Source of the DNA: an uncultured Alphaproteobacteria bacterium
Lineage (GTDB): Bacteria; Pseudomonadota; Alphaproteobacteria; Parvibaculales; Parvibaculaceae
NCBI GenBank assembly: GCA_903889655.1
Contig: CAISYL010000203.1
Coordinates: 1-39,951 of the forward strand
Direction: 5' to 3'
DNA: 39,951 nucleotides
Shown: in pieces, positions 25,932-38,300 of the stretch
How the letters are laid out: each line of letters starts with the position of its first letter
Numbering within the stretch: position 1 is the first letter of the stretch
Program-made: the position numbers and the translations under genes
The notes under the pieces: generated by a model
Seen by the model: the letters and a program-made list of their open reading frames with translations, nothing else
Database searches by the model: none
What the model was told of the DNA's origin: nothing

Positions 25932-27712
25932 GGGCGATCCTCCAGAAGGGCGACGAGGGAGACGGCGGGCAGGCTGCTGGCCCGCAGGCTCTCCGCATCG
26001 CCCATATGCGATTCGAAAAGAAGTCGGCCCCGCTTGTCGCCGGCGACCTCGATCGGCTCGCGACCGAGATTGAGGTAGAGCGAAAGCAGCGCACCGTCGC
26101 CGAGACGCCAGCGCGCGGCGACGGCTGCGGCGCCGATGGCCTCCGCGCCTTCCGACCGGGAACCGTCGAGCCTCGGCACGATTTCCTTGTGCCGAAGAGC
26201 GAGGAGGTCATGCGTCAGCGCCAGCCGCGCCGCACCTTCCGGTCTCTGCGTCTCGCTGAAATCGGGACGCGAGGAGGAGAAGGTCTCCGGATCGTTGGGA
26301 TCGGGGATGAGGGCGCGCCGCGCCGGATCCTTGAATGCCTTGAAGGCGGCGAATTCGCGCTGCCTTCCCTCGCGCACGGCTTGTGCGAGTTCGTGGTCGT
26401 GATCGGTGAAATAGAGGAAGGGCGTTCGCGCGCCCCATTCCTCGCCCATGAAGAGCATCGGAATTTGCGGGCTGAGCAGGATGAGCGCCAGCGCGGCTTC
26501 GAGCGGCTGGGACTCCGCAAGCGTCGTCAACCTCTCGCCGAAGGCGCGATTGCCGATCTGGTCGTGGTTCTGCAGGAAATGCACGAAGCGCGTCGGCGGC
26601 AGATGTCCGCTCGGCTCGCCGCGCATTTCGCCGCCGCGATGCGGGGACGGTTCGCCCTGATAGACGAAGCCGGAAGAAAGGGCGCGTGCAAGTTTCGTCG
26701 CCGGCGCCTCGGCGTAATCTTCGTAATAGCCTTCCGTCTCGCCGGTGAGGAGGACGTGGAGGACGTGATGCACGTCGTCGTTCCACTGCGCGTCGAAATG
26801 GCGCTCGAGATAGTGCGCCTGATTGGCATCGTTCTCGAGCACGAGGTGAATATGACGGTCGGGGTCCGTCTCCGCGCGCACGCGTTCCGATAGCTCCGTC
26901 AGGATGTCCTGATCGGCGATTGCGTGGACGGCGTCGAAACGCAACCCGTCGAAGCGGAATTCCGTCAACCAGTAGATGGCGTTCTCGATGAAGAACCGCC
27001 GTACCTCCGTCTGGCGGAAATCGATGGCGGCGCCCCACGGCGTCGAGACGTCTTCGCGGAAGAAGGGCGAGGCGTAGGCGTGAAGATAATTTCCGACGGG
27101 CCCGAAGTGGTTGTAGACGACGTCGAGGAACATCATCAGCCCGCGTTGATGCGCGGCATCGACGAGCGCCCTGAGATCGTCGGGCGTGCCATAGGCACCG
27201 TCGGGCGCGTAAGGGAGAACGCCGTCATAACCCCAGTTCCGCGCCCCCGGAAAATCCGCGATGGGCATCAGCTCGACGGCGGTGACGCCGAGCGCGGCCA
27301 GATGATCGAGCTTCTCGATGACGCCGCGAAAACCGCCCAGCAACCCCGCATGGCATTCATAGAGCACCGTCTCGCGCCACGGCCGCCCGCGCCAGTCCGG
27401 CACCTGCCATTGATAGCTGTCGGGATCGACGAGGCGGCTCGCGCCTGTCGGTACGTCGCCTTCGAGCGCGCGGGCCGCGGGGTCCGGCACGGCGAGATCG
27501 TCCGGCGCAAGGCGAAAGCGATAGGGCGTGCCCGCAGCGACACGGGCTTCCGTTTCGAACCAGCCTCCGTCGCGCTTCGTCATCGGCAGATCGGCGGAGC
27601 CGTCGATGGCGACCGTAACCGCATCGCGGCTCGGCGCCCAGAGACGGAAGCGCGCGACGTCACCGGCACGTTCGGCGCCGAACGACCATTTATATGGTTC
27701 GCGCGCACTCAT
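25928..27712 (-). CDS. treZ: Maltooligosyltrehalose trehalohydrolase
   Basis: Cuts maltooligosyl trehalose, the TreY product, to free trehalose and a shorter maltodextrin. The 594-residue GH13 protein has a carbohydrate-binding N-terminal domain (KWSFGAERAGDVARFRLWAP, 1-100), then YECHAGLLGGFRGVIEKLDH and LDVVYNHFGPVGNYL. The nucleophile is Asp260 in LRFDAVHAI, the acid is Glu293 in LVLENDAN, and FLQNHDQIGNRAFGERL carries the third aspartate. The ATG at 27712 overlaps the glgX stop by four bases. A longer reading upstream lies inside glgX and is not real. Confidence 0.95.
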   Translation of the reverse strand: MSAREPYKWSFGAERAGDVARFRLWAPSRDAVTVAIDGSADLPMTKRDGGWFETEARVAAGTPYRFRLAPDDLAVPDPAARALEGDVPTGASRLVDPDSYQWQVPDWRGRPWRETVLYECHAGLLGGFRGVIEKLDHLAALGVTAVELMPIADFPGARNWGYDGVLPYAPDGAYGTPDDLRALVDAAHQRGLMMFLDVVYNHFGPVGNYLHAYASPFFREDVSTPWGAAIDFRQTEVRRFFIENAIYWLTEFRFDGLRFDAVHAIADQDILTELSERVRAETDPDRHIHLVLENDANQAHYLERHFDAQWNDDVHHVLHVLLTGETEGYYEDYAEAPATKLARALSSGFVYQGEPSPHRGGEMRGEPSGHLPPTRFVHFLQNHDQIGNRAFGERLTTLAESQPLEAALALILLSPQIPMLFMGEEWGARTPFLYFTDHDHELAQAVREGRQREFAAFKAFKDPARRALIPDPNDPETFSSSRPDFSETQRPEGAARLALTHDLLALRHKEIVPRLDGSRSEGAEAIGAAAVAARWRLGDGALLSLYLNLGREPIEVAGDKRGRLLFESHMGDAESLRASSLPAVSLVALLEDRP

Positions 27713-29838
27713 GCCGCATGCGCCGGAATGCGCGTCGTGACCAGCGCAAGGGCATGGGCGGCGACCGTCACATCGTTGCCGATGGATTGATCTTCGGCCG
27801 GGTCCGCCGCGCTGTCGAGACGCAGCCGCCAGTCGACCGGGACGTTCCCCGGCAGGGCAGGAAGCTTGAAGGCGACATCCGCCGCCGAAGCGTTGAACAA
27901 AATGAGAAGCATGTCGATCTGCCCCTCCGGGCTCGTCTTGCTTGCGGGACCAGCAAGCCGAAGTGTAAGTGTGCGACCCTCGGGTTCGTTCCACTGCTCA
28001 GGCGTCATTTCCTGCCCCGTCTCGTCGAACCAGGCGATTTCCGCGAGGTGGGGCGCGGCGAAACGATGCGCGTGGAAATAATGGGCGGCGCGAAGGATCG
28101 AGAATTCCTTCCTCAACCGCGTGAGCTTGCCGACGAAGGCGGTCAGCGCGCGCGCATCGGGGGCCTCCGCCGCCTTCCAGTCGAGCCAGGAGAGCTCGTT
28201 GTCCTGGCAATAGGCGTTGTTGTTGCCCTTCTGGCTGCGGTCGAACTCGTCGCCCGCGAGCAGCATCGGCGTGCCATGCGAAAGCAGAACCGTGGCGAGC
28301 ATCGCGCGCTGGACGCGGCGTCTCGTCTCGTTGATTGCGGCGTTCTCGCTCGGCCCTTCGGCGCCCCAGTTGGCGCTGTAATTTTCGCCATGACCGTCAT
28401 TGTTGTTCTCGCCATTCGCCTCGTTGTGCTTCTGCGAATAGCTGACGACATCGCGCAGCGTGAAGCCGTCATGCGCCGCGATGAAATTGACCGAGGCCCA
28501 TGGTTTGCGAAAACGACGCTCGAACAGCCAGGCCGAGCCGGTGATGTGTCCCGCGAGATCGGCGCGCTGGCCGGCATCGCCGCGCCAGAAGCGCCGGAAA
28601 TTGTCGCGCGCACGATCGTTCCATTCCGAAAATCCGGGTGGCATCTGGCCGAGTTGATAACCGCCGGGCCCGATGTCCCATGGTTCGGAATAGAGTTTGA
28701 CGCGCGAGAGGATGGGGTCTTGCCGGATTGCGTCGAAGAAGCCGGAGCCCACATCGTAGCCATTGCCCTCGCGGCCGAGCGTGATGCCGAGATCGAAACG
28801 GAAGCCGTCGACGTGATAGGCGTTCACCCAGTAGCGCAGCGAATCCATGATCATCTGCAAGACGCGTGGGTGGGACGCATTGACCGTGTTCCCGACGCCG
28901 GTCTCGTTGATGTAGTAGCGCTCGTCGCCGGGGATGAGGCGGTAATAGCTCGCATTGTCGAGACCGCGGAACGAGATCGTCGGGCCGAGCTCGTTGCCCT
29001 CGCAGGTATGATTGTAGACGACGTCGAGAATGACCTCGATGCCGGCCTCGTGCAGACGACGCACCGCGACGCGAACTTCGTTGAGCGCGCCGTCGGAAAG
29101 ATAGGCGGGCTCGGGCGCGAAGAAGCAGAGGGTGTTATAGCCCCAGTAGTTGCGCAGACCCTTCTCGATCAGGATGCGGTCCTGCATGAAGGCGTGGACC
29201 GGCATCAGCTCGACGGCATTGACGCCTGTCCTGACGAGATGATCGATGAAATGGGGATCGGTCAGCGCGGCGAAGGTGCCGCGCTCGTTGGCGCGGAGAT
29301 CCTGCCGCAGCATCGAGGCGCCTTTGACGTGCAGTTCATAGATGACGACGTCCTTGGGCGGAATGGAGGGCGGCCTGTCGTCACCCCAGTGGAAGGCGTC
29401 GTCGGTCACGATCGATTTCGGCACGGCCGGCGCGCTGTCGCGGCGGTCGAAGGAAAGATCGCCGCGCGGCGAGTGCAGCCTGTAGCCGAAGAGCGAATCC
29501 GACCAGCGGACCGGCCCGTTGACCTGCCGGGCGTAAGGGTCGACGAGAAGCTTGTGCGGATTGAAGCGATGTCCCTGTGCGGGCTGATAAGGCCCATAGG
29601 CACGATAGCCGTAAAGAAGTCCCGGCAGCGCATCGGGCAGATAGCCGTGCCAGACTTCGTCGGTGCATTCCGGCAATTCGTAGCGCGCCACCTCGCGGCG
29701 ACCCGATGGATCGAAGACGCAGAGTTCGATCTTTTCCGCATTGGCGGAGAAGACGGCGAAATTCGTGCCGAGCCCGTCCCATGTCGCGCCGAGGGGATAG
29801 GGGAGCCCGGCCGTCATGCGGTCGCGAAGGTTCTGCAT
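27709..29838 (-). CDS. glgX: Glycogen debranching enzyme GlgX
   Basis: Isoamylase-type GH13 enzyme that hydrolyses alpha-1,6 branches of glycogen or limit dextrin, supplying linear maltodextrins for TreY; in trehalose clusters this role is often called TreX. The 709-residue protein has the N-terminal module PYPLGATWDGLGTNFAVFSA, DVVYNHTCEGNE, nucleophile Asp349 in GFRFDLGITLGRE, acid Glu385 in LYSEPWDIGPGGYQ and the third aspartate in FIAAHDGFTLRDVVSY. The insertion HNEANGENNNDGHGENYS is characteristic of the GlgX/TreX group. The ATG lies 2 bases after the glgB stop with GGGAAC in front. Confidence 0.95.
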   Translation of the reverse strand: MQNLRDRMTAGLPYPLGATWDGLGTNFAVFSANAEKIELCVFDPSGRREVARYELPECTDEVWHGYLPDALPGLLYGYRAYGPYQPAQGHRFNPHKLLVDPYARQVNGPVRWSDSLFGYRLHSPRGDLSFDRRDSAPAVPKSIVTDDAFHWGDDRPPSIPPKDVVIYELHVKGASMLRQDLRANERGTFAALTDPHFIDHLVRTGVNAVELMPVHAFMQDRILIEKGLRNYWGYNTLCFFAPEPAYLSDGALNEVRVAVRRLHEAGIEVILDVVYNHTCEGNELGPTISFRGLDNASYYRLIPGDERYYINETGVGNTVNASHPRVLQMIMDSLRYWVNAYHVDGFRFDLGITLGREGNGYDVGSGFFDAIRQDPILSRVKLYSEPWDIGPGGYQLGQMPPGFSEWNDRARDNFRRFWRGDAGQRADLAGHITGSAWLFERRFRKPWASVNFIAAHDGFTLRDVVSYSQKHNEANGENNNDGHGENYSANWGAEGPSENAAINETRRRVQRAMLATVLLSHGTPMLLAGDEFDRSQKGNNNAYCQDNELSWLDWKAAEAPDARALTAFVGKLTRLRKEFSILRAAHYFHAHRFAAPHLAEIAWFDETGQEMTPEQWNEPEGRTLTLRLAGPASKTSPEGQIDMLLILFNASAADVAFKLPALPGNVPVDWRLRLDSAADPAEDQSIGNDVTVAAHALALVTTRIPAHAA

Positions 29839-29840
29839 GG

Positions 29841-32039
29841 TCAGGTTCCCGGCTTCAGAACGAGCGTCGCGAGCGGCGGCAGGGTGAGGCGAAGCGATGC
29901 CTGCCGTCCGTGACTCGCGATGTCGTCGGCGTGAATGACGCCGCCATTGCCGACATTCGAACCGCCATAAATATCCGCGTCGGTGTTGAGACATTCGCGC
30001 CAGGGGCCGGCATGCGGAACGCCGATGCGATAGTCGTGGCGCGGCACCGGCGTCATGTTGCAGATCGCGACGACGGGCGGATGGCCCGGTGCGCTGCGTT
30101 CATAGGCAAAGACGCTGTTCGCGCGATCGTCGCCGACGAGCCAGGCAAAGCCCCCCGGCTCGCAGTCCTTCACATGAAGCGAAGGCTCGGTCGCATAGAC
30201 ATGATTGAGGTCGCGCACCAGCCGCTGCACGCCGAGATGCGCGGGATTGTCGAGCAGGCTCCATTCGATCGACCGGTCGTGGTTCCACTCGTGCCACTGC
30301 GCGATCTCGCCGCCCATGAAGAGGAGCTTCTTGCCTGGATGCGTCCACATGAATCCGTAATAGGCGCGCAGATTGGCGAATTTCTGCCAGGCGTCGCCGG
30401 GCATCTTGCCGATCAGCGAGCCCTTGCCGTGAACGACCTCGTCATGCGAAAGCGGCAACAGGAAGCGCTCGTTGAACGCATAGATCATGCCGAAGGTCAT
30501 TTCGTCGTGGTGGTAGCGGCGGTGGATCGGATCTTCCGACATGTATTTCAACGTGTCGTGCATCCAGCCCATATTCCATTTGTAGGTGAAGCCGAGGCCG
30601 CCATGTTCGGTATCGTGGGTGACGCCGGGCCAGGCGGTCGATTCCTCGGCGAGCATGATCGCGCCGGGGCAACGCTCGCCGATGATCCGATTGAGATTGC
30701 GCAGGAGCGAGATCGACTCGAGGTTCTCGCGGCCGCCGTGAACGTTCGGAATCCATTCACCAGCCTTGCGGCTGTAGTCGCGATAGAGCATCGAGGCCAC
30801 CGCGTCGACGCGCAACCCGTCGACGTGAAATCGCTCGAGCCAGAAAAGCGCGCTGCCGATCAGGAAGTTCAAGACTTCGTTGCGGCCGAAATTGTAGATC
30901 ATCGAATGCCAGTCGGGATGAAAGCCCTCGCGCGGGTCTTCATGCTCGTAGAGCGCGGTGCCGTCGAAACGGATGAGGCCATGGGCATCGTTCGGGAAAT
31001 GTCCCGGCACCCAGTCGAGCAATACGCCGATGCCCGCCTCATGGAAGCGGTCGACGAAGCGCGCGAAGCCGTCGGGTTCGCCCATGCGCGCGGTCGGCGC
31101 ATATTGGCTCAAGGGCTGATAGCCCCATGAGCCGCCGAAGGGATGCTCCATGACGGGCATCAACTCGATATGCGTGAAGCCCATGCGCTCGACATAAGGG
31201 ACGAGACGGTCGGCGAGCACGTCCCAGCTCGGGCTCTGGTGCGCTTCGTCGCGAAACCATGAGGCTGCGTGAACCTCGTAGACGGAAATGGGCGCGTCGG
31301 GGCGCTGGCGCGCCGCGCGGTTGGCCATCCAGTCCTCGTCCGTCCAGCGATAAGGCGCGACGCCGGCGACGATGGAAGCCGTGGCGGGCGGCACTTCGGT
31401 GGCGCGCGCAAAGGGATCGGCCTTGAGCGGCAGCACGCTCATGTCCGGGCCGACGATTTCATATTTGTAAGGCTCGCCGACGCCGAGACGCGGAATGAAG
31501 AGTTCCCAGATGCCCGCGCCATGTCGCAGACGCATCGGATGACGCCGTCCATCCCAGGCGTTGAAATCGCCGACCACGGAAACCCGCCGCGCATTAGGCG
31601 CCCAGACCGCGAAGCGCACGCCGGGTATGCCGTCGATGGTGCGCGGCAAGGCGCCGAGGCAGTTCGCGGGATCGGGATGCGTGCCGGCCGAGAATTTGTG
31701 GAGATCGTCGTCGGACAGGAGAAGCCCGAAGGAATAGGGATCTTCGGTTTCCTGTACCGCCTCCGACCATTGGATGCGGAGCCTATAAGGCTCGTCGCGC
31801 GCGATCGTTCCCGAGAAGACCCCTGCATTGTGAATGCGCGGAAGCTCGCCCAGCGTCTCGCCGGTCTTGCGCGACAGCACGGAAACGGCGAGCGCCCCGG
31901 GCATGAAGGCGCGGATGACGGCGCCGCCCTTCGTCGGGTGGCGGCCGAGCAGCGAGAAGGGATCGCCGTTGCGTCCCTGCACCAGCGCGTCGAGCGCGCG
32001 TTGTTCCACCGGTACATGAGCGGTCAGGGTCTCAGGCAT
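29841..32039 (-). CDS. glgB: 1,4-alpha-glucan branching enzyme
   Basis: Transfers an alpha-1,4 segment to an alpha-1,6 position, branching the linear glucan that GlgE builds. The 732-residue GH13 protein has two N-terminal beta domains ([10 protein letters not shown] and [20 protein letters not shown]) and the barrel motifs GHFPND, nucleophile Asp412 in [18 protein letters not shown], acid Glu465 in [14 protein letters not shown] and [19 protein letters not shown]. The spacing of 53 between nucleophile and acid equals that of E. coli GlgB. The ATG at 32039 has an ideal AAAGGAGG and overlaps the end of treS-mak by eight bases. Confidence 0.97.
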   Translation of the reverse strand: MPETLTAHVPVEQRALDALVQGRNGDPFSLLGRHPTKGGAVIRAFMPGALAVSVLSRKTGETLGELPRIHNAGVFSGTIARDEPYRLRIQWSEAVQETEDPYSFGLLLSDDDLHKFSAGTHPDPANCLGALPRTIDGIPGVRFAVWAPNARRVSVVGDFNAWDGRRHPMRLRHGAGIWELFIPRLGVGEPYKYEIVGPDMSVLPLKADPFARATEVPPATASIVAGVAPYRWTDEDWMANRAARQRPDAPISVYEVHAASWFRDEAHQSPSWDVLADRLVPYVERMGFTHIELMPVMEHPFGGSWGYQPLSQYAPTARMGEPDGFARFVDRFHEAGIGVLLDWVPGHFPNDAHGLIRFDGTALYEHEDPREGFHPDWHSMIYNFGRNEVLNFLIGSALFWLERFHVDGLRVDAVASMLYRDYSRKAGEWIPNVHGGRENLESISLLRNLNRIIGERCPGAIMLAEESTAWPGVTHDTEHGGLGFTYKWNMGWMHDTLKYMSEDPIHRRYHHDEMTFGMIYAFNERFLLPLSHDEVVHGKGSLIGKMPGDAWQKFANLRAYYGFMWTHPGKKLLFMGGEIAQWHEWNHDRSIEWSLLDNPAHLGVQRLVRDLNHVYATEPSLHVKDCEPGGFAWLVGDDRANSVFAYERSAPGHPPVVAICNMTPVPRHDYRIGVPHAGPWRECLNTDADIYGGSNVGNGGVIHADDIASHGRQASLRLTLPPLATLVLKPGT

Positions 32040-35000
32040 GGGCGTCCTCCTTTCCTTCGGATGTTTCGAGGACGCGCACGGCAAGCGCCGCAAGGCCGCG
32101 CACCGGAATGCCGAGCCAGCTTGGCCGGTTCGCGACTTCGTAGAGAACTTCGTAGGCCGCCTTCTCGAGCAGGAAGAGATCGATCAAAGCTGCGCGGCCC
32201 TTCCGCGAAATCCAGGGATGTTCCGCACCGTCGATCGCATCGTCGTAGCCGGCGAGCAGTGCTTGCGCGGCGCGGCGCCGGAAATCGGCGATCAGCTTGC
32301 GGCGCGCCTCGGCGGAAGGCGGCGGCAGAGGCTCGCTATCGACGGTTTCGACGGCGGCCGCCGCATAGTCGAAGGAGCGCAGCACGCCGGCGACGTCGCG
32401 CATCGGGCTCGTCTTCGCGCGACGCTCGGCGAGCGGCCGAGCCGTCTCGCCCTCGAAATCGATGATGATCGCGTCGCCCTGCGAAACGAGGATTTGCCCC
32501 AGATGGAGATCGCCATGAATGCGGATGCGCAGGGAATCGCTGCCGGCAAAGGCGAGGTCGGATGTCGCGGCGAGCAGAACCTCGCGTTTGCTGACGAGAT
32601 CGGCGGCGAGACGGCCCGTCTCCTCGTCCGGCCATTCGGTGCGCTTCGACAGGGCATCGAGCGCATCGGTGAGCATCTTGCACGCGCCTTCCGCCCATTG
32701 ATCGAGCGTATCGGCATCGGCGGGCTCGGGCGCGAAGTCGGCCTCGCCGGAAGGGGCGGCGAGAAGCGCATGCAGCTCGCCGACGCGCCGGCCGATGATG
32801 CGCGCGAAGGTGTCGTATTCCTCAAGCGGATCGATCTCTTCGTCGGGCTTCGTATCGGGAAGCGCGTGCTCGGCTACCGCGCGGTTCAGATAATCGACGG
32901 TCCAGTTCCAGCCGTCGCCCTGGTTCTGGATGAAGCCCTGCAGAATGGCGATGGTCGCCTGCTCGCCGTCGGTGCTGAAGCGCGTCACGTCGCCGAGGAA
33001 TTGCGGCGTGTTGCGATAGCCGAGCGTCGTCAGGTGCCGGCTCATCTCGACTTCCGGATGAATGCCGGGATTGATCTTGCGGATGAGCTTCAGCACCGCC
33101 GTCGAACCGATGACGAGCGAGCTGTTCGACTGCTCGGTGGTGAGCCAGCGCAGCGACATGTCGTCCATGAACGGCGTTTCGGCGAAGGCCGGCGAGGATC
33201 GGAATTCGATCTCGCCGGTCTGCGTCGGCACCGTCGTGCCGCTCTTCAGGTGATCGATGAGGCCATGCGCGAACTCCTCCAGCGCGAAAGCGTCGGTAAG
33301 ATAGCCGATGCGCCGACCGAGGCGGACGCGCGCCAGCGCCAGCTGCTGCGGCAGCGGGGAGGCGAGGTTCTCGTCTTCCCAGAAAATGCCGAGCGGAACG
33401 GCGTAGCGTTCGGTGCGGCCATCGAGATCGACGTCGATGCCGGTCAGCAGAATATCGCGATCGCCATGCCGGAGCGCGGCGGAGCCGGCGATGCGGATCG
33501 CGCGGATGGGTTCGCCCTTCGAGGCGAACCAGCGGCGCAGCGGCAGATAGGCTTTCAGGATTTCGTCCTGCAGCAGCGTACGGCGTTCACCCGTCAGAAC
33601 GTCCTCGATGCCTTTGCGAAGAACGAGCGTCACATAATCGGTCATCTGTTCCGGCGCCAATGTTTGCCATGCCGGTCCTTCGGCATTCTGGCGAAGTTCG
33701 AACCAGTAAAAGCCGTAGGGCGGCAGCGTCAGCAGATAAGTAAGTTGTCCGATCCGCGGAAAAGGCGAGGAGCCCATCATCTCGATCGGCACATAACCCG
33801 CATAGGCGGCGAGATCGAGTTCGACGGCCTGCGGGGCGCGGCAGAGATTGGCGACGCAGAGAACGGTGGTGCCTTCGTGCTCGCGCAGATAGGCGAGGAT
33901 CTTGCGGTTGCCGGGATAGAGAAACCTGATCGCCCCGCGGCCGAAAGCCTTGTGCTGGCGTCGCGTCGCCAGCATGCGGCGCATCCAGTTGAGCAGCGAA
34001 TGCGGATCGCGCGCCTGCGCCTCGACATTGACGGCATCGTAGCCGTAGAGCGAGTCCATGATCGGCGGCAGGACGAGGCGTTCGGGATCGGCGCGGGAGA
34101 AGCCGCCGTTCCGGTCGGCGCTCCATTGCATCGGCGTGCGCACGCCGTGCCGGTCGCCGAGATGGATGTTGTCGCCCATGCCGATCTCGTCGCCGTAATA
34201 GATGACCGGTGTGCCGGGCAGCGAAAGAAGCAGACTCGTCATCAGCTCGATGCGGCGGCGGTCGCGCTGCAGCAGCGGGGCGAGGCGGCGGCGGATGCCG
34301 AGATTGAGCCGCGCGCGCTTGTCGACCGCATAGGTCTCCCAGAGATAGTCGCGCTCCTTGTCGGTCACCATTTCGAGCGTCAGCTCGTCATGGTTGCGCA
34401 GGAAGATCGCCCATTGCGCATTTTCCGGGATCGCCGGCGTCTGACGCAGGATGTCGGTGACGGGGAAGCGGTCTTCCTGCGCGATCGCCATGTACATGCG
34501 CGGCATCAGCGGGAAGTGGAACGCCATGTTGCATTCGTCGCCGTCGCCGAAATATTCCTGCGTGTCCTCCGGCCATTGATTGGCCTCGGCGAGAAGCACG
34601 CGACCGGGAAAATGCTCGTCCATATAGGCGCGGATCTGCTTCAGGATCGCATGGGTCTCGGGCAGGTTCTCGTTCGACGTGCCCTCGCGCTCGACGAGAT
34701 AGGGCACGGCATCGAGCCTGAGCCCGTCGACGCCCATCTCGAGCCAGAACTGCATCACACGCAGAACTTCCTTCAGCACCGCCGGATTGTCGTAGTTGAG
34801 ATCGGGCTGGTGCGAATAGAAGCGGTGCCAGAAATAGGCGCCCGCGACGGAATCCCATGTCCAGTTCGATTTCTCGGTGTCGCAGAAGATTACACGCGTG
34901 CCCGCATAGGCCTGGTCATTGTCGGACCAGACGTAATAATCGCGATAGCGCGAACCCGGTTTGGCGCGGCGCGCGCGCTGGAACCACGGATGCTGGTCGG

Positions 35001-35340
35001 AAGTGTGGTTGACGACGAGCTCGGTGATGACGCGGATACCGCGCGCATGCGCTTCCTTCACGAAATGACGGACGTCGGCCATGACGCCGTAATCGGGGTG
35101 GACGTCCTTGTAGGCCGCAATGTCGTAGCCGTCGTCGAGACGCGGCGAGGGATAGAAGGGCAGAAGCCACAGCGTATCGACGCCGAGTTCGGCGATATAG
35201 TCGAGCTTCTGGATCAGCCCCGGAAAATCGCCGATGCCGTCGCCATTGGCGTCGAAAAAGGATTTCGGATGGAGCTGGTAGATGACCGCGTCCTTGTACC
35301 AGAGCGGATCATCGTTCAGCGGCACTTTCAGGCTCGCCAT
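32032..35340 (-). CDS. Trehalose synthase-maltokinase fusion (TreS-Mak)
   Basis: Bifunctional 1102-residue enzyme. The N-terminal half (1-560) is trehalose synthase, a GH13 isomerase interconverting trehalose and maltose, with [19 protein letters not shown] and catalytic Asp210 ([14 protein letters not shown]), Glu252 ([11 protein letters not shown]) and Asp318 (FLRNHDEL). The C-terminal half (about 590-1100) is maltokinase (Pep2), which makes maltose 1-phosphate. It has an aminoglycoside-kinase-like fold with [20 protein letters not shown] and the catalytic and metal motifs HGDLHLGQ near 942 and IIDFEGE near 959. The fusion channels trehalose straight to the GlgE substrate. Its ATG directly follows the glgE stop (TGAATG) with GAGGAAC upstream. 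Confidence 0.96.
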   Translation of the reverse strand: MASLKVPLNDDPLWYKDAVIYQLHPKSFFDANGDGIGDFPGLIQKLDYIAELGVDTLWLLPFYPSPRLDDGYDIAAYKDVHPDYGVMADVRHFVKEAHARGIRVITELVVNHTSDQHPWFQRARRAKPGSRYRDYYVWSDNDQAYAGTRVIFCDTEKSNWTWDSVAGAYFWHRFYSHQPDLNYDNPAVLKEVLRVMQFWLEMGVDGLRLDAVPYLVEREGTSNENLPETHAILKQIRAYMDEHFPGRVLLAEANQWPEDTQEYFGDGDECNMAFHFPLMPRMYMAIAQEDRFPVTDILRQTPAIPENAQWAIFLRNHDELTLEMVTDKERDYLWETYAVDKRARLNLGIRRRLAPLLQRDRRRIELMTSLLLSLPGTPVIYYGDEIGMGDNIHLGDRHGVRTPMQWSADRNGGFSRADPERLVLPPIMDSLYGYDAVNVEAQARDPHSLLNWMRRMLATRRQHKAFGRGAIRFLYPGNRKILAYLREHEGTTVLCVANLCRAPQAVELDLAAYAGYVPIEMMGSSPFPRIGQLTYLLTLPPYGFYWFELRQNAEGPAWQTLAPEQMTDYVTLVLRKGIEDVLTGERRTLLQDEILKAYLPLRRWFASKGEPIRAIRIAGSAALRHGDRDILLTGIDVDLDGRTERYAVPLGIFWEDENLASPLPQQLALARVRLGRRIGYLTDAFALEEFAHGLIDHLKSGTTVPTQTGEIEFRSSPAFAETPFMDDMSLRWLTTEQSNSSLVIGSTAVLKLIRKINPGIHPEVEMSRHLTTLGYRNTPQFLGDVTRFSTDGEQATIAILQGFIQNQGDGWNWTVDYLNRAVAEHALPDTKPDEEIDPLEEYDTFARIIGRRVGELHALLAAPSGEADFAPEPADADTLDQWAEGACKMLTDALDALSKRTEWPDEETGRLAADLVSKREVLLAATSDLAFAGSDSLRIRIHGDLHLGQILVSQGDAIIIDFEGETARPLAERRAKTSPMRDVAGVLRSFDYAAAAVETVDSEPLPPPSAEARRKLIADFRRRAAQALLAGYDDAIDGAEHPWISRKGRAALIDLFLLEKAAYEVLYEVANRPSWLGIPVRGLAALAVRVLETSEGKEDAHA

Positions 35341-38300
35341 TCAAAGTTCCTCGTGTGGGCGGACGCGCCAGACGGCGAACGGAAGCTCCGCCGGGTCGAG
35401 CCTTATGGTTTGATTTTTGCCGTGCCAGACGAAGCTGTGGCCGCGCATCAGATCTTCCGCCCTGAGCGCGGCGTGATCGGCGAGGCCCCATTCCCAAAGC
35501 GGCAGCTCGATGGCCGCCTCATGCGCGCGGAAAGGATCGAGATTGATGGCGGCGAGAACGACATTGTCGCGCGCCGGCGTCGCCTTGGCGAAATAGAGGA
35601 TCTGGTCGTTGAAGGCATTGTAGAATTCGAGCCCGAGATGCGTGTGAAGCGCGGGGTTCGCCTTGCGGATGCGGTTGAGCTGCGCGATCTCGGCGACGAT
35701 GTTGCCGGGCCGCGACCAGTCCCATGCGCGGATCTCGTATTTCTCGGAATTGAGATATTCCTCGCGGCCGGGCAGCGGTGTCGCCTCGCAGAGCTCGAAG
35801 CCGCTATAGACGCCCCAGAGACCCGACAGCAGCGTCGCGAGCGCCGCACGGATGAGATGCCCCGGCCGTCCCGACGTCTGCAGGAAAGGCGGATTGATGT
35901 CCGGCGTGTTGACGAAGAAGTTCGGCCGGAAGAAATCGCGAACGCCTTCTCCGTTGAGCTCCGTCAGATATTCGGCGAACTCCGCCTTGGTGTGGCGCCA
36001 GGTGAAGTAGGTGTAGGACTGCGAGAAGCCGAGCTTGGCGAGACGGTACATGCGCTTCGGCGCCGTGAAAGCCTCCGACAGAAAGATCACATCGGGATGG
36101 CGCGCGCGGACGCTGCCGATCAGCCACTCCCAGAACGGATAGGGTTTGGTGTGCGGATTGTCGACGCGGAAGATCCTGACGCCCTCCATGACCCAGAAGA
36201 GCACGACGCTTTCGAGCGCGAGCCACAATTCGGGCGCGGCGCCTTCGGCGTAGAATTCGACATTGGTGATGTCTTCGTATTTCTTCGGCGGGTTCTCCGC
36301 GTAATGCAGCGTGCCGTCCGCCTGCCATTTGAACCAGTCTGGATGCTCCTTGACCCATGGATGATCGGGCGAACACTGGATCGCGAAGTCGAGAGCGAGT
36401 TCGAGCCCGTGATCGCGCGCGGCGTCGCGCAGCCGGCGGAAATCCGCGAGCGTGCCGAGTTCGGGGTGAATGTCGGTATGCCCGCCTTCCGCGCTGCCGA
36501 TCGCGTAGGGACTGCCGGGATCGCCCGGTTCCGTCGTCAGCGAATTGTTGCGGCCTTTGCGGTTGACGCGGCCGATCGGATGGATCGGCGGCATGTAGAG
36601 CACGTCGAAGCCCATGTCACGAATGGCGGGCAAGCGCTTGATGACATCATCGAAGGTGCCGTGGCGATGCACGTCGCCGCTTTGCGAACGCGGAAAGAGT
36701 TCGTACCAGCTCGCAAAACGCGCCTCGAGCCTTTCGGCCCAGACCGGGAATACTGCCGGATGGCGGGACAGGAAGGCGCGGCGCGCCGCATCTTTCATGG
36801 CGGCGGACAAAGCGTCGGTGAGAAGGAGTTTGGCTTGCGCCATCTCGTCCGGCACGGTGTCGAGTTCGGTAAGCACGGCGCGCAACGTGGCGCGCGTTTC
36901 GTCGTCGGCATGCGGAATGGCGGCGGCGACCTGCGCACGACCATCCTCGACGTCGTTGCGGAGCGCGACGCCGGCGGCGAGCTTCTTCTTCAGGTGGTTT
37001 TGCAGCGTCGAGAATTCGTCCCGCCATGCCTCGATGGTGAAGAGCCAGGTGCCGAGACGGTCGAGCGGGAATTCGGCGCGCCAGCGGTCGTTCTCCGTCG
37101 GGACCATGCGTGTGCGGGACCAGTCGGCCCGATCGGCGGGCCGCCACAGCAGCTCGACGGCGAGTTCGTCATGGCCGTCGCCGAAGATATCGGCCTCGAC
37201 GGTGAGGCGCTCGCCGACGACGCGCTTCACGGGAAAGCGGCCCTCGTCGACGGTGGGCTGGACATTCTCGATCGCGATGCGCGGCGCATGGGTTGCCGCT
37301 TCGAGCGCTTTGCGGCTCTCGCTGTCGACGATAATCGGATGCGGCCGCTCGCCCTTGAAGACGCGAACTTCGCCCGGCGCGAGCCGCAGCGCGGTCGAAG
37401 GCGAAAGGGCGGCCGGTTGCGCGGCGACGGGTTCGAAATGCGTGAAGAGGCCGGTATGCGTCAGCACGCTCGCCGTATCGACATCGGTGCTGTGATGAAG
37501 ATCGGCATTGGCGAGCAGCAGAAATGCGTCGTCCGAACAGGCGGGCGAAGAGAGATCGGTGCGCAAAAGCGCCACGGCATCGGCGCTTCCGCCCGCAAGA
37601 TCGAGCATTGCGCCGCGGCCGCAGGCGAGGCTGCGTTCGCTCATCCAGCCATTGACCTCCGCGATGTCACTGGTGAGATCGATACCGGCCGATTGCCGCA
37701 GGCGGTCGAGGTCGTTCGGATCGGCATGCGCGGCATCGAGCGGCCGGCGCGCCGCATATTCATAACCCATTGGGATCAGCAGCCCGTCGCCGGCGAAGGC
37801 GGCGAGCCAGAGCGCGCGGCGGCAGGCGGCCTGAACCTCGTCGGCGCGATGGAATTCGCCCGCGAGCCGTTCGCCGAAGGGCTCTTCGGGAAAGGCGATG
37901 CTGGGCGCGATGCGGCGCTGGCGCGCATGTTCCTCGACGAGCCAGGGCGAGCGGAAATCCCACCAGCGCGCCGACGAGAAGACCGCATCGAAGCCGAGAC
38001 CGGCGAGCTTTTCCTGCGCGGCGAGCGGTATGCCCGGCGTCCAGGCGAAGAAGACGCATTCGGGCGCGCTCTGTCGCGTGAACGCCATCAGTTCCTGCCA
38101 CACGATGGCAGGCACACGGTCGGGCCGCTTGCAGCGAAAGCCCGAAACGCCGAGCGCCGTCCAGGCGGCGAGCCGCTCCGCCCACCAGTCGGTCATGGCG
38201 CGGGCGACGGCTTCGACGTCGAAGCGTACCTCGGCGATGTTGGGCGCCTCCGGCGGATCGCGCGGATCGGGAGGCGCGCCGGCATCGCGCGCGGCGGTCC

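Noticed and set aside
27713-27994. An N-terminal extension of treZ starting at 27994
   Set aside because: The extra 94 residues lie wholly inside glgX, are unlike any TreZ N-terminus, and the ATG at 27712 has the typical ATGA overlap.
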